From the NCBI RefSeq assembly GCF_019458805.1, contig NZ_JAIBOA010000028.1, forward strand, positions 38,821 to 102,820: a stretch of 64,000 nucleotides of DNA. Direction: 5' to 3'. The DNA comes from Actinomadura parmotrematis (GTDB taxonomy: Bacteria > Actinomycetota > Actinomycetes > Streptosporangiales > Streptosporangiaceae). The notes under the pieces were generated by a model. The model was given only the letters and a program-made list of their open reading frames with translations. It was not told the DNA's origin and searched no databases. Positions 1-8,555 of the stretch are shown here, piece by piece; position 1 is the stretch's first letter, and each line of letters opens with the position of its first letter. Made by a program: the position numbers and the translations under genes.

Positions 1-242
1 CCGTCGAACGCCCGCGCGGCGTCGTCGAAGATGTCGATGCCGGACAGCAGCGGGAACGCGGCGTCCTCCAGCTCCATCGCGGTGCCCTCGGCGGCCTTCA
101 CGGCCTGCGGGATCTCCAGCAGCCGGAGGCGGACCGGGACGTCCGCGCCGAGGAGCTGGCCGGACGCGATGCGGAACAGCAGCGCGTAGCCGATCTGGCC
201 CGCGGCGCCGGTGACGGTGACGTTGACTGGGGTGCGCGTCAT
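1..242 (-). CDS. mdh: Malate dehydrogenase, N-terminal part (runs off left edge)
   Basis: Interconverts malate and oxaloacetate with NAD in the TCA cycle; cytoplasmic. Only the first 80 residues are in the window. The Rossmann start VTGAAGQIGYALLFRIASG is visible, followed by a MELEDAAFPLL segment typical of the LDH-like malate dehydrogenases of actinobacteria. Two in-frame ATGs exist, at 254 and 242. The AGGAG directly abuts the first and lies 12 nt before the second, so 242 is preferred. Together with icd and sucCD in the same 16 kb it puts three TCA steps close together. The family call is firm; the 3' part cannot be assessed. Confidence 0.93.
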   Translation of the reverse strand, partial: MTRTPVNVTVTGAAGQIGYALLFRIASGQLLGADVPVRLRLLEIPQAVKAAEGTAMELEDAAFPLLSGIDIFDDAARAFD

Positions 243-522
243 TGCCTGTTTCATCTCCTGCGGTGACCCGACGGGGCTCGGTCGGCCTCGCCGTCGCGTG
301 TGTGCGGCGTGTGGACGGGCGGTGCTCCCGGGGCCGATCGCCCCGGACCGCCGCGCCCGGATCTCTCGGCGTCGAGATACTCCGTCCCTCAGGTTATCGC
401 GCGCCCGGCCCGCCGCGTCCCGCCGGGCGCCCGGCGAGCATCCCCCCGCAAGATCATCATTTCTCGATCATGATTCGGCAGGCCGGGCGGCCCCGCCCCC
501 GCCCGCGGGCACGCTCCCCGGC

Positions 523-2619
523 ATGCCGAGAACGTTCACCTGCCTGCTGACGAGCGCGGCCCTGCTGCTCGGGCTCGCCTCAGCACCCGCGCGGGCGGAG
601 GCGCCGCAGCCCCGCGCCGACGAGTTGAAGGTCACCCTGGTCGCCCGCCAGTGCGACGAGTACACCGACATCATGGCCAACCTGGCCCGCAACAACATCC
701 AGGAGTCGCTCCGCGATCTCGGCAAGAACAGCGTCTACACGAGCGGCCAGCCGATCGACCCGTCGATCGAGGAGCCCAACGACCCGAACTGCCGGCCGCT
801 CGTCGGCTGGGGCTTCGAGTGGGGCGGCAACTACACCGCCTCCGACCCGCTCAGCACCGTCACCGGCTCCGCCGGGCGCACGCCCGTCACCAAGGCGTCC
901 ACGCCCTGGCTCGACAAGGACGGCAACCCGACCGGGAAGAGCGTCCAGGCCGCCGTCACCGTCACCCTGAACTCCCAGCAGCAGAAGCTCGCGCAGAACG
1001 GCAACCTCTGGGTGCAGGGCGGCTACGTCTCCGACCCGCTGATGGACGCCGCCTTCGGCCGCGGCACCTACGGGTTCGGCGCGCTGCGCTGCTCGGTCGA
1101 CAACCTCAACGGCGACAACGTCGAGACGGCGCGCTTCCCGTCCGGCTACAGCCACATCTTCTGCTACTACTACGCCGTCACCCCGCCGCCCACCGCCGGC
1201 AAGATCATCGTGCGGAAGCAGGTGGAGGGCGGCGGCGCCCAGACCCACCGCTTCCACTTCCACGGCAACGTCTCCTACAACCCCGGCGGCGCCTTCGACG
1301 AGGACGCCGCGCCCGGCGCTCCCGGCTCGATGACCTTCGACCGCGGCGAGACCCGCCCGCAGGACGACCCCTGGGAGTTCACCGAGGACATCCCCGACGG
1401 CTGGGAGCTGGCCTCGCTGACCTGCGACTCGGCGACCGATGAGAGCCGCGTCGAGATCAGCGGCGCGCACGCCGCCGTCACCCTCGCCGGCGAGGACACC
1501 GTCACCTGCACCTACACCGACCGGCGCGTGTTCAGCACCGGCATCTCGGTGTTCAAGCGCACCTACGGCGCCGTCGGCGGCCCGTTCGCCTTCACCGTGG
1601 ACCGCCCCGGCGGCACGACCACCGACCTCGGCTCCCTGTCCACCCAGGTCCTCGGCCGGCCCGAGCTCGCCGGCCGCGTCGAGGACGCCGAGGCCGGCGT
1701 CTACACCCTGCACGAGACGCTCCCGGACGCCACCGAGCACGGCTACTGGACGGCGGACGGCGTCGAGTGCGTGTCCGCGACGCGCAAGGTCGCCAAGGCC
1801 GCGCCCACCCGCGCCCGGACCGCCCGCGCCGCCCGGCGCGCCACCCGCGTCGACTACAAGGTGGACCTGGCCGACACCCCGGTGAACTGCCTGTTCACCA
1901 ACACCTTCCACCCCACCGGGAAGATCACCGTCGAGAAGCTCACCGTCGGAGGTTACGGGCGGGCCGACTTCCAGTCCCGCGGGCTGATCCCGACCGGCGA
2001 GGCCGCCACCTCCCGCGAGGTCGGGCCGGACTTCCGCAGCGTCACCACCGCACCCGGCCGCAATCCCGCGTCGACCTCCAAGGACCGGCTGCCGCTCGGC
2101 CGCTACTTCATCACCGAGCTGCACCACGACGACGCGGCCGGCCGCTGGGAGCTGACCTCGATCACCTGCGACGGCAGGACGCAGCCCGTCGGCGACGCGA
2201 CCGCCACCGTCGACCTCACCGCCGCGCAGCCGAACCACACCTGCCGGTTCACCGACAGGTTCACGCCGTGGGGGAAGCTGCGCGTCGAGAAGCTGATCGA
2301 GGACCCGCGGGGCGTCCGCACCGGCCCGGTGAAGATCAAGGTGCGCTGCTCGGACGGGCAGACCGCCTCCTACACCGTCGAGCCCGGCCGTGACGGCCTC
2401 GTCCGCCTGCGGAAGCCGCTCGTCCTGCCGAGGGAGGCGAGTTGCACCGTCCGCGAGACCGCCGACGGCGCGCGCGGCCCCGCCTCCGTCACCGTCCGGC
2501 ACCAGGTCGGCGGGGGCGCCAAGGCCAGGGGGCGCACGGTCACCGTCAAGGCCGGCGGGACGAAGTCGGCCACCGTCCGGTTCATCGACACCTACAAGGT
2601 GAAGCGCCGCACCAAGTAG
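523..2619 (+). CDS. Secreted multi-domain DUF5979/prealbumin-fold-like protein
   Basis: 698 residues from the ATG at 523, chosen because it opens a clear signal peptide (MPRTFTC, hydrophobic core, ARA cleavage near residue 25); the same frame extends upstream to 211 without coding character. An N-terminal domain of about 200 residues with several cysteines is followed by about four repeats of roughly 100 residues. Each repeat starts with a GKI(I/T)V(R/E)K strand and ends in a CTYTDR or CRFTDRF motif, as in DUF5979 or Cna-B-like surface stalks. There is no LPXTG motif or C-terminal membrane segment, so it is probably released or held non-covalently. It is the only plus-strand gene between mdh and icd. 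Function is unknown; an extracellular adhesive or structural role is inference. Confidence 0.75.
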   Translation: MPRTFTCLLTSAALLLGLASAPARAEAPQPRADELKVTLVARQCDEYTDIMANLARNNIQESLRDLGKNSVYTSGQPIDPSIEEPNDPNCRPLVGWGFEWGGNYTASDPLSTVTGSAGRTPVTKASTPWLDKDGNPTGKSVQAAVTVTLNSQQQKLAQNGNLWVQGGYVSDPLMDAAFGRGTYGFGALRCSVDNLNGDNVETARFPSGYSHIFCYYYAVTPPPTAGKIIVRKQVEGGGAQTHRFHFHGNVSYNPGGAFDEDAAPGAPGSMTFDRGETRPQDDPWEFTEDIPDGWELASLTCDSATDESRVEISGAHAAVTLAGEDTVTCTYTDRRVFSTGISVFKRTYGAVGGPFAFTVDRPGGTTTDLGSLSTQVLGRPELAGRVEDAEAGVYTLHETLPDATEHGYWTADGVECVSATRKVAKAAPTRARTARAARRATRVDYKVDLADTPVNCLFTNTFHPTGKITVEKLTVGGYGRADFQSRGLIPTGEAATSREVGPDFRSVTTAPGRNPASTSKDRLPLGRYFITELHHDDAAGRWELTSITCDGRTQPVGDATATVDLTAAQPNHTCRFTDRFTPWGKLRVEKLIEDPRGVRTGPVKIKVRCSDGQTASYTVEPGRDGLVRLRKPLVLPREASCTVRETADGARGPASVTVRHQVGGGAKARGRTVTVKAGGTKSATVRFIDTYKVKRRTK

Positions 2620-2637
2620 CGGCGGGACCATAACGGC

Positions 2638-2670
2638 GAAGGCCGCCCCGGGATCACCGGGGCGGCCTTC
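2638..2670. terminator. Bidirectional hairpin terminator between convergent genes
   Basis: A perfect 14-bp inverted repeat (2638-2651 and 2657-2670) closes on a 5-nt loop GATCA. It sits between the plus-strand secreted protein gene and the minus-strand icd gene, so it can serve both transcripts. Confidence 0.8.
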
Positions 2671-2690
2671 GGCGCGAAGGGGCGGGCGCG

Positions 2691-3908
2691 TCAGGCGCCG
2701 ACCTTCTTCTGGAGGTTGGTGTCCAGCGCCTCCAGGAACTGCTCCGTGGTCAGCCACGGGGTGTCGCCGCCGACGATCAGGGCCAGGTCCTTGGTCATCT
2801 GGCCGGCCTCGACGGTCTCCACGCAGACCTGCTCCAGCGCCCGCGCGAAGCCGATGACCTCGGGGGTGTTGTCGAGCTTGCCGCGGTGCTCCAGGCCCCG
2901 CGTCCAGGCGAAGATGGACGCGATCGGGTTGGTGGAGGTGGCCTTGCCCTGCTGGTGCTGGCGGTAGTGGCGGGTGACCGTGCCGTGCGCGGCCTCGGCC
3001 TCCAGCGTCCTGCCGTCCGGCGTCATGAGGACCGAGGTCATCAGGCCGAGCGAGCCGAAGCCCTGCGCGAGGGTGTCGGACTGCACGTCGCCGTCGTAGT
3101 TCTTGGCGGCCCAGACGAAGCCGCCCTCCCACTTCAGCGCCGCCGCGACCATGTCGTCGATCAGCCGGTGCTCGTAGGTGAGGCCCTTGGCGTCGAAGTC
3201 GGCCTTGAACTCGGCGTCGAAGACCTCCTGGAAGAGGTCCTTGAACCGGCCGTCGTAGGCCTTGAGGATGGTGTTCTTGGTCGACAGGTACAGCGGCATC
3301 TCCCGCTCCAGCGCGTAGCGCATGGAGGTGCGGGCGAAGTCGCGGATCGAGTCGTCGTAGTTGTACATGCCCATGGCGACGCCGCCGCCCGGGAAGTTCG
3401 CGACCTCGAACTCCATCGGCTCGTCGCCGTTCTCCGGGGTGTAGGTGATCGTCACCTTGCCCGGGCCCGGCACGACGAAGTCGGTGGCCTTGTACTGGTC
3501 GCCGTGGGCGTGGCGGCCGATGATGATGGGCTTGGTCCAGCCCGGAACGAGCCGCGGCACGTTCCGCACCACGATGGGCTCGCGGAAGATCACGCCGCCC
3601 AGGATGTTGCGGATCGTTCCATTGGGGGAACGCCACATCTTCTTGAGGCCGAACTCCTCGACGCGCGCCTCGTCGGGGGTGATCGTCGCGCACTTGACGC
3701 CGACGCCGTACTGCTTGATGGCGTTCGCGGCGTCGATGGTGACCTGGTCGTCGGTCTCGTCGCGGTACTCGATCCCGAGGTCGTAGTACTTCAGGTCGAC
3801 GTCCAGGTAGGGCAGGATCAACTGGTCCTTGATGAACTTCCAGATGATCCGCGTCATCTCGTCCCCGTCGAGTTCGACGACGGGGGCGGCTACCTTGATC
3901 TTGGGCAT
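2691..3908 (-). CDS. icd: NADP-dependent isocitrate dehydrogenase (eukaryote-like homodimer type)
   Basis: Oxidatively decarboxylates isocitrate to 2-oxoglutarate, producing NADPH. 405 residues, full length for the homodimeric type found in eukaryotes and many actinobacteria. The substrate loop KKMWRSPNGTIRNILGG carries S94, N96 and R100, and a metal-site region GDVQSDTLAQGFGSLG lies near residue 270. A GGAAAGGGAC ribosome binding site precedes the ATG. It is transcribed towards mdh, separated from it by the secreted-protein gene on the opposite strand. Confidence 0.96.
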   Translation of the reverse strand: MPKIKVAAPVVELDGDEMTRIIWKFIKDQLILPYLDVDLKYYDLGIEYRDETDDQVTIDAANAIKQYGVGVKCATITPDEARVEEFGLKKMWRSPNGTIRNILGGVIFREPIVVRNVPRLVPGWTKPIIIGRHAHGDQYKATDFVVPGPGKVTITYTPENGDEPMEFEVANFPGGGVAMGMYNYDDSIRDFARTSMRYALEREMPLYLSTKNTILKAYDGRFKDLFQEVFDAEFKADFDAKGLTYEHRLIDDMVAAALKWEGGFVWAAKNYDGDVQSDTLAQGFGSLGLMTSVLMTPDGRTLEAEAAHGTVTRHYRQHQQGKATSTNPIASIFAWTRGLEHRGKLDNTPEVIGFARALEQVCVETVEAGQMTKDLALIVGGDTPWLTTEQFLEALDTNLQKKVGA

Positions 3909-4042
3909 GGTGATGCTGTCCCTTTCCTACACCGGCCAGCAGTCCTTGTAAGGCTCACTGGGGAGGCTATCCGAGCGAGGCCGGAGGTCTAGACCTCGCC
4001 CTACGAATACGTACCCATAGGGGCGTACCGCCCGTTCAACCG

Positions 4043-4357
4043 CTAATGGGGCACCACGTAGGCGACCCCGGCGATGGCGAAGGCGAAGACCGCCATCATC
4101 GTGACGTCCAGCCAGCGCTTGCGGGTCTCCAGCATGCCGATCTGGCTGGGCGGCAGGACGAGCCGGGCCAGCGCGCCGAACAGCACGGCGGCGGCCATCA
4201 GGCCCGAGCCCTTGCGGAAGTAGTCGAGCGCGCAGAGCGCGAGGCCGCCGCCGACGCCGGCGAGCACGATCAGGTAGGGCAGCCGCCCGAGCCAGTGCGG
4301 CGCCGCGCCCTTGCTTCGGGGTGCCCGGCGCCGTCGCCGGTGCAGCTCGGTGCTCAT
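4043..4357 (-). CDS. DUF3017 small membrane protein
   Basis: 104 residues starting at MSTELHRRRRR; upstream in-frame sequence to 4489 looks non-coding. GGAG lies 8 nt before this ATG. A basic N-terminus is followed by three membrane segments (about residues 24-42, 49-65 and 83-102). Length, topology and position between icd and folD match the DUF3017 family, which recurs beside these genes in actinobacteria. Function is unknown. Confidence 0.8.
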   Translation of the reverse strand: MSTELHRRRRRAPRSKGAAPHWLGRLPYLIVLAGVGGGLALCALDYFRKGSGLMAAAVLFGALARLVLPPSQIGMLETRKRWLDVTMMAVFAFAIAGVAYVVPH

Positions 4358-4561
4358 GCCCACGCTCCGCTCGCTTCGTCCCCTTCCACGGTAGTGGGAA
4401 AGGCGTCCGGTCACGACATCGGACGGCCCGCCGCGCCGCCGCCGGGCGTCCAGCAGATGAGACGCGACATTCCACCCCTTGACGGACATGGCCCCGGGAC
4501 GAGGTGGGACAAGGGGTGCGGGACGGGCGCGGCGGGGCGCGGGAGCCCTTGCGCCATCTGG

Positions 4562-4577
4562 CCTACTCGCCAGTAGG
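4562..4577. promoter_or_regulatory. Palindrome CCTACT-N4-AGTAGG upstream of the FHA gene
   Basis: A perfect 6-bp inverted repeat with a 4-nt centre lies about 70 nt before the FHA-protein start, with a second imperfect palindrome GCCGGGTAACCCGGC at 4597-4611. The spacing suits an operator in the promoter region. The protein that binds is not identifiable from sequence. Confidence 0.4.
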
Positions 4578-4645
4578 AGGGTGTGACGGTGGGGCGGCCG
4601 GGTAACCCGGCAGACAGGGGTCGCTAACTAGCTGGGAGGACTGCC

Positions 4646-5389
4646 GTGGAGGGGCCGTTCATGCGGATCGAGGACAGCGGGCTGGTGGTGCCGCTGCGCC
4701 CCGACGTCACGACGGTCGGACGCGGACGAGGAGTCGACGTCCGTCTCGACGACCCGAGTGTGTCCCGTTTGCACGCAGAGATCATTCGGCGCGGCCCGTA
4801 CGTCTACGTCGTCGACATGGGGCTGTCCCGCAACGGGACACGTGTCAACGGCCGGCCGATCGCGCGCCGCGTCCTGGAGGACGGTGACGTCGTGAGCTTC
4901 GGCACGGCGCGCTGCCGGATGGGGGGCATCCCCCGCGAGGAGGTCGACCCCGACGTCGAGCTGCGGCGCGCCGTGGCTCCCGAGCTCACCCGCCGCGAGG
5001 TCGACGTGCTGACCTCGCTCTGCCGGCCCGCCCTCTCGGACGAGGCGTTCGTCGCGCCGGCGACCGCCCGGGAGATCGCCGGCGACCTGGTGGTCACCGA
5101 GGCCGCCGTCAAGCAGCACCTGCTGCGGCTCTACCAGAAGTTCCGCATCCCCGAGGGCGCCAACCGGCGCACCCGGCTCGCCAACGAAGTGATCGCGATG
5201 GGGCTGGTGCGCCCGCTGCCGCCGGTGCACGTGCCCCAGCAGACCCGGCCGCCGATGGAGGGCCAGCCGGGGCCGGGCGGCGTCCGCCGTCCGGGACCGC
5301 CGGGCGCCGCGCACGGTCCCGGGAACGGTCCCGGGCACCTGACCGGGCCGGGCCGCCCGGCCACCGCGGCGGGCCGCCGGGCCAGCTGA
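4646..5389 (+). CDS. FHA-domain protein with C-terminal helix-turn-helix
   Basis: 247 residues from a GTG preceded by GGGAGGA at 5-nt spacing. Residues about 15-95 form a forkhead-associated domain with the phosphothreonine-binding signature GRG, SRLHAE and NGTRVNG. Residues about 112-195 contain TRREVDVL and TEAAVKQHLLRLYQKF, a LuxR/winged-helix-like DNA-binding segment. The tail is Pro/Gly-rich and probably disordered. The combination suggests a transcription factor that responds to Ser/Thr kinase phosphorylation. No kinase gene is adjacent. Confidence 0.85.
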   Translation: MEGPFMRIEDSGLVVPLRPDVTTVGRGRGVDVRLDDPSVSRLHAEIIRRGPYVYVVDMGLSRNGTRVNGRPIARRVLEDGDVVSFGTARCRMGGIPREEVDPDVELRRAVAPELTRREVDVLTSLCRPALSDEAFVAPATAREIAGDLVVTEAAVKQHLLRLYQKFRIPEGANRRTRLANEVIAMGLVRPLPPVHVPQQTRPPMEGQPGPGGVRRPGPPGAAHGPGNGPGHLTGPGRPATAAGRRAS

Positions 5390-5394
5390 GCAGG

Positions 5395-5435
5395 GCGGAG
5401 GCCCCGCGCCGCAGCCCGCGGCGCGGGGCTTCCGC
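5395..5435. terminator. Bidirectional terminator between FHA gene and folD
   Basis: An 18-bp stem (5395-5412 and 5418-5435, one G-U wobble) closes on a 5-nt loop between the convergent FHA gene and folD. The size and position fit an intrinsic terminator for both strands. Confidence 0.75.
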
Positions 5436-5440
5436 GCGGG

Positions 5441-6295
5441 CTAGGCGCGGGCGCTCGCCTCGGCGGCCTCGACGACGTTGGCGAGCAGCATGGCGCGCGT
5501 CATGGGGCCGACGCCGCCGGGGTTCGGGGCGACCCAGCCGGCGACCTCGCGGACGTCGGCGGCGACGTCGCCGGCGAGCTTGCCGTCGACGCGGGAGACG
5601 CCGACGTCCAGCACGGCCGCGCCGGGCTTCACCATGCCGGCGGTGATGAGGCCGGGCACGCCGGCCGCCGCGACGACGATGTCGGCCTTGCGGGTGTGCG
5701 CGGCGAGGTTGCGGGTGCCGGTGTGGCAGAGCGTGACGGTCGCGTTCTCGGTGCGGCGGGTGAGCAGCAGGCCGAGCGAGCGGCCGACGGTGATGCCGCG
5801 GCCGACGACGGTGACCTCGGCGCCCGCGACCGGCACGTCGAAGCGGCGGAGCAGCTCCACGATGCCCTTCGGCGTGCAGGGCAGCGGGCCGGGCTGCATG
5901 AGGACGAGCCGGCCGAGGTTGGTCGGGTGCAGGCCGTCGGCGTCCTTGGCGGGGTCGATGCGCTCCAGCACGCGCTGCTCGTCGAGGCCCTTCGGCAGCG
6001 GGAGCTGCACGATGTAGCCGGTGCAGGCGGGGTTGCCGTTCAGCTCGGCGACGGCGCGCTCCACCTCGTCCTGCGAGGCGTCCGCGGGCAGGTCGTAGCG
6101 CAGGCTCTCGATGCCGACCTCGGCGCAGTCGCGGTGCTTCATGTTGACGTAGGCGTGGCTGCCGGGGTCGTCGCCGACGAGGACGGTGCCGAGGCCGACG
6201 CCGACGCCGCGCTCGCGGAGCGCCTCGACGCGGCCCTTCAGGTCGGTGCGGATCTCGGCGGCCGTGGCCTTGCCGTCCAGGAGCTGTGCCGTCAT
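5441..6295 (-). CDS. folD: Bifunctional methylenetetrahydrofolate dehydrogenase/cyclohydrolase
   Basis: Converts 5,10-methylene-THF to 10-formyl-THF, the one-carbon donor used by PurN and PurH encoded downstream of this window position. 284 residues, normal length. Catalytic signature Y49-V-N-M-K53, D120 in DADGLHPTN, and the NADP loop GRGITVGRSLG at about 165-175 are all present. The start ATG has GGAGG 7 nt upstream. A ZTP riboswitch fold lies in the leader (6351-6434), linking expression to purine/folate status. Confidence 0.97.
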   Translation of the reverse strand: MTAQLLDGKATAAEIRTDLKGRVEALRERGVGVGLGTVLVGDDPGSHAYVNMKHRDCAEVGIESLRYDLPADASQDEVERAVAELNGNPACTGYIVQLPLPKGLDEQRVLERIDPAKDADGLHPTNLGRLVLMQPGPLPCTPKGIVELLRRFDVPVAGAEVTVVGRGITVGRSLGLLLTRRTENATVTLCHTGTRNLAAHTRKADIVVAAAGVPGLITAGMVKPGAAVLDVGVSRVDGKLAGDVAADVREVAGWVAPNPGGVGPMTRAMLLANVVEAAEASARA

Positions 6296-6350
6296 GTGCG
6301 TACCTCCGCGCGGGTCGAGCGCCGGGGCACGGGCCCACGGCGCCGGTCCC

Positions 6351-6434
6351 GGCCACCCAGGCGCGCGGTGGGCCGGTCCTGCGTCGCTCCCCGGTGGTCG
6401 AGTCCACCTTCTTCGCGCCAGTCGCGTGAGACAC
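6351..6434 (-). promoter_or_regulatory. ZTP (pfl) riboswitch in the folD leader
   Basis: On the minus strand this stretch shows the pfl-motif landmarks in order: P1 strand GUGUC (6434-6430), the conserved GCGACUGGCG, a perfect GGUGG/CCACC hairpin, CACCGGGGAGC, the closing P1 strand GACGC (6385-6381), and then a second hairpin carrying the conserved GCCUGGG loop (6351-6374). ZTP riboswitches sense Z nucleotides and are known upstream of folate and purine genes, folD included. The aptamer ends about 55 nt before the folD start. GC-rich inverted repeats between it and the GGAGG could form the expression platform, but its mode (termination or translation) is not clear. Confidence 0.85.
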
Positions 6435-6436
6435 CC

Positions 6437-6580
6437 ATGCTAACCGGCCAGTGGTCGCCCGGAATCCGGCATGTGCGGCTGGAGCCGCCGGCGCCGGAGC
6501 ACGCGGAGGGACTGCTGGAAGTGGGCGGGGATCCGGAGGTGTGGCGGTGGCTGCCGGCGACGCTGCCGGAGATGCGGGGG
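6437..6580 (+). pseudogene. Remnant of a GNAT N-acetyltransferase (N-terminal ~47 residues)
   Basis: From the ATG at 6437 the frame reads through VRLEPPAPEHAEGLLEVG and DPEVWRWLP, a typical beginning of RimJ/RimL-like GNAT acetyltransferases. After about residue 47 the reading turns into low-complexity Gly/Ala/Arg, and no continuation is seen in another frame. The acetyl-CoA binding motif is absent. It is read as a 3'-truncated gene fragment lying 3 nt beyond the 5' end of the folD riboswitch on the other strand. Confidence 0.55.
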
Positions 6581-6633
6581 GCGGCTGCGGCGGGGCGCGC
6601 CGCAGGGGGTGCGGTAGGGGGTCGCGGGAGGGG

Positions 6634-6813
6634 TCAGTCCTCGTCGGTGCGGCCGCGCCAGGCGATGACGCGGTCGGTGCCGTGCCAGCCGAGCTGGGCC
6701 GCCATGATCGCCGCGAGGAAGGCCGCGACCAGGCCGATCATCTGGCGCGCGTCCAGCAGCAGCGAGCCGGTCTGCACGATCGAGCCGGCCCAGAAGGTCA
6801 GCAGGGCGTCCAT
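6634..6813 (-). CDS. Small hypothetical membrane protein (59 aa)
   Basis: A 59-residue frame from an ATG with GGGAGG at about 4-nt spacing. It reads MDALLTFWAGSIVQTG, then a hydrophobic helix (about residues 25-42) and an acidic tail RTDED. A good ribosome binding site, a balanced membrane-protein composition and a clean stop support a real gene. Function is unknown, and it could be an independent unit between purH and folD. Confidence 0.6.
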   Translation of the reverse strand: MDALLTFWAGSIVQTGSLLLDARQMIGLVAAFLAAIMAAQLGWHGTDRVIAWRGRTDED

Positions 6814-6989
6814 GGAGCCTCCCGATAAACCTGTACGGAGGTCACAAAAGCATCAAGCGACTGTGACCTTCCCGAGACTATCAACGGATCGGCGTGATGG
6901 GTCCAGTGATCGCTAAACATCCACAACCGGCCGCAGGGCCCGGTCCCACCCTGGGAACCGGGCCCTGCCTGCGGGAACGCCGCGAGAAA

Positions 6990-8555
6990 TCAGTGGAAAA
7001 AGTGGCGCGTCCCGGTGAAGTACAGCGCGATTCCGGCCTTGGCGGCCGCCTCGATGACGTCCGGGTCGTTCTTCGAGCCGCCCGGCTCGACGATCGCGCG
7101 GACGCCCGCGTCGGCGAGCACCTGCAGCCCGTCGGGGAACGGGAAGAACGCGTCGGAGGCGCCGACCGAGGCGGCGGCGCGCTCCTCCCCCGCCCGCGCG
7201 ACGGCGAGCCGCGCCGAGTCGACCCGGTTGACCTGGCCCATGCCGACGCCGGTCGTCGCGCCGTCGTGCGCGAGCAGGATCGCGTTGGACTTGACCGACC
7301 GGCACGCCTTCCAGGCGAACGCCAGGTCCGCCAGCGTCGCCTCGTCCACGGCCTCGCCGGTCTTCAGCTCCCAGGCGGCGGGGTCGTCGCCGGGGGCGTC
7401 CACCCGGTCCACCTGCTGGAGGAGGACGCCGCCGTCGATGCGCCGGGACTCGAACGGCGCGGGGACGCCGTCCTCCGCGACCAGCAGGCGGATGTTCTTC
7501 TTGCGGGTGAGGATCTCCAGCGCCGCGTCCTCGAACGCGGGCGCGACCAGCACCTCGGTGAACACCTCGGCGACCTGCTCGGCCATCGCGGCGGTGACCG
7601 GGCGGTTCACCGCGATGACGCCGCCGAAGGCCGACAGGGGGTCGCAGGCGTGCGCCTTGCGGTGCGCCTCGGCGACGTCGGCGCCGACCGCGATGCCGCA
7701 CGGGTTGGCGTGCTTGATGATCGCGACGGCGGGCTCGGCGAAGTCGCCGGCGGCGCGGCGGGCGGCGTCGGCGTCCACGTAGTTGTTGTAGGACATCTCC
7801 TTGCCGTGCAGCTGCTCGGCGCCCGCGAGGCCGCCGCGGTGGCCGGTGTCGGTGTAGAGCGCGGCCTTCTGGTGCGGGTTCTCGCCGTAGCGGAGGACGT
7901 CCGAGCGCTGCCAGGTGGAGCCCAGGAAGTCCGGCCAGCCCGACTCGCCGGCCTGCGCGTCCGGCGCGTAGGTCGACGCGAACCAGGACGCCACCGCGAC
8001 GTCGTAGGACGCGGTGTGGCCGAACGCCTCGGCGGCCAGGCGGCGCCGCTCCGCCAGCGTGAAGCCGCCCTGCCCGACCGCCTCCAGGACGGCGCCGTAG
8101 GCGCGCGGCGACACCACGACGGCGACGCTCGCGTGGTTCTTGGCGGCGGCGCGGACCATCGTCGGGCCGCCGATGTCGATCTGCTCCACGCACTCGTCGG
8201 GGCGGGCGCCCGAGTCGACGGTGTCGGCGAACGGGTAGAGGTTCACCACGGCGAGGTCGAACGGCTCGACGTGCAGGTCCTCCAGCTGCTGGAGGTGGTC
8301 GTCCTTGCGGCGGTCGGCGAGCAGGCCCGCGTGCACCCGGGGATGCAGCGTCTTCACCCGGCCGTCCAGGCACTCGGGGAACCCGGTGAGCTTCTCCACC
8401 TTCATCACCGGCACGCCGGCGGCGGCGATCCGCCCCGCCGTCGACCCGGTGGAGACGATCTCCACCCCGGCCGCGTGCAGGCCGCGGGCCAGTTCCTCCA
8501 GGCCCGTCTTGTCGTAAACGCTGATCAGCGCGCGCTTAATCGCGACCCGACTCAC
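6990..8555 (-). CDS. purH: Bifunctional AICAR transformylase/IMP cyclohydrolase
   Basis: Catalyses the last two steps of IMP synthesis. 521 residues from a GTG (VSRVAIKRALISVYDK), normal length. Residues 1 to about 200 form the MGS-like IMP cyclohydrolase domain (STGSTAGRI, VKTLHPRVHAGLL). The remainder is the AICAR formyltransferase domain, with KHANPCGIAVG carrying the catalytic Lys-His. The start lies 20 bp inside the end of purN, so the two are probably translationally coupled. It uses 10-formyl-THF supplied by FolD. Confidence 0.97.
   Translation of the reverse strand: MSRVAIKRALISVYDKTGLEELARGLHAAGVEIVSTGSTAGRIAAAGVPVMKVEKLTGFPECLDGRVKTLHPRVHAGLLADRRKDDHLQQLEDLHVEPFDLAVVNLYPFADTVDSGARPDECVEQIDIGGPTMVRAAAKNHASVAVVVSPRAYGAVLEAVGQGGFTLAERRRLAAEAFGHTASYDVAVASWFASTYAPDAQAGESGWPDFLGSTWQRSDVLRYGENPHQKAALYTDTGHRGGLAGAEQLHGKEMSYNNYVDADAARRAAGDFAEPAVAIIKHANPCGIAVGADVAEAHRKAHACDPLSAFGGVIAVNRPVTAAMAEQVAEVFTEVLVAPAFEDAALEILTRKKNIRLLVAEDGVPAPFESRRIDGGVLLQQVDRVDAPGDDPAAWELKTGEAVDEATLADLAFAWKACRSVKSNAILLAHDGATTGVGMGQVNRVDSARLAVARAGEERAAASVGASDAFFPFPDGLQVLADAGVRAIVEPGGSKNDPDVIEAAAKAGIALYFTGTRHFFH

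Noticed and set aside
580..3693. A 1037-codon open frame on the minus strand across icd and the secreted protein gene
   Set aside because: Arg/Gly/Ala-rich shadow of the icd and secreted-protein frames; high GC suppresses stops. No start signal or domain.
4358..4489. Longer N-terminus for the DUF3017 protein
   Set aside because: Residues upstream of MSTELH are Arg/Gly-rich without membrane-protein character, and the ribosome binding site fits the later ATG.
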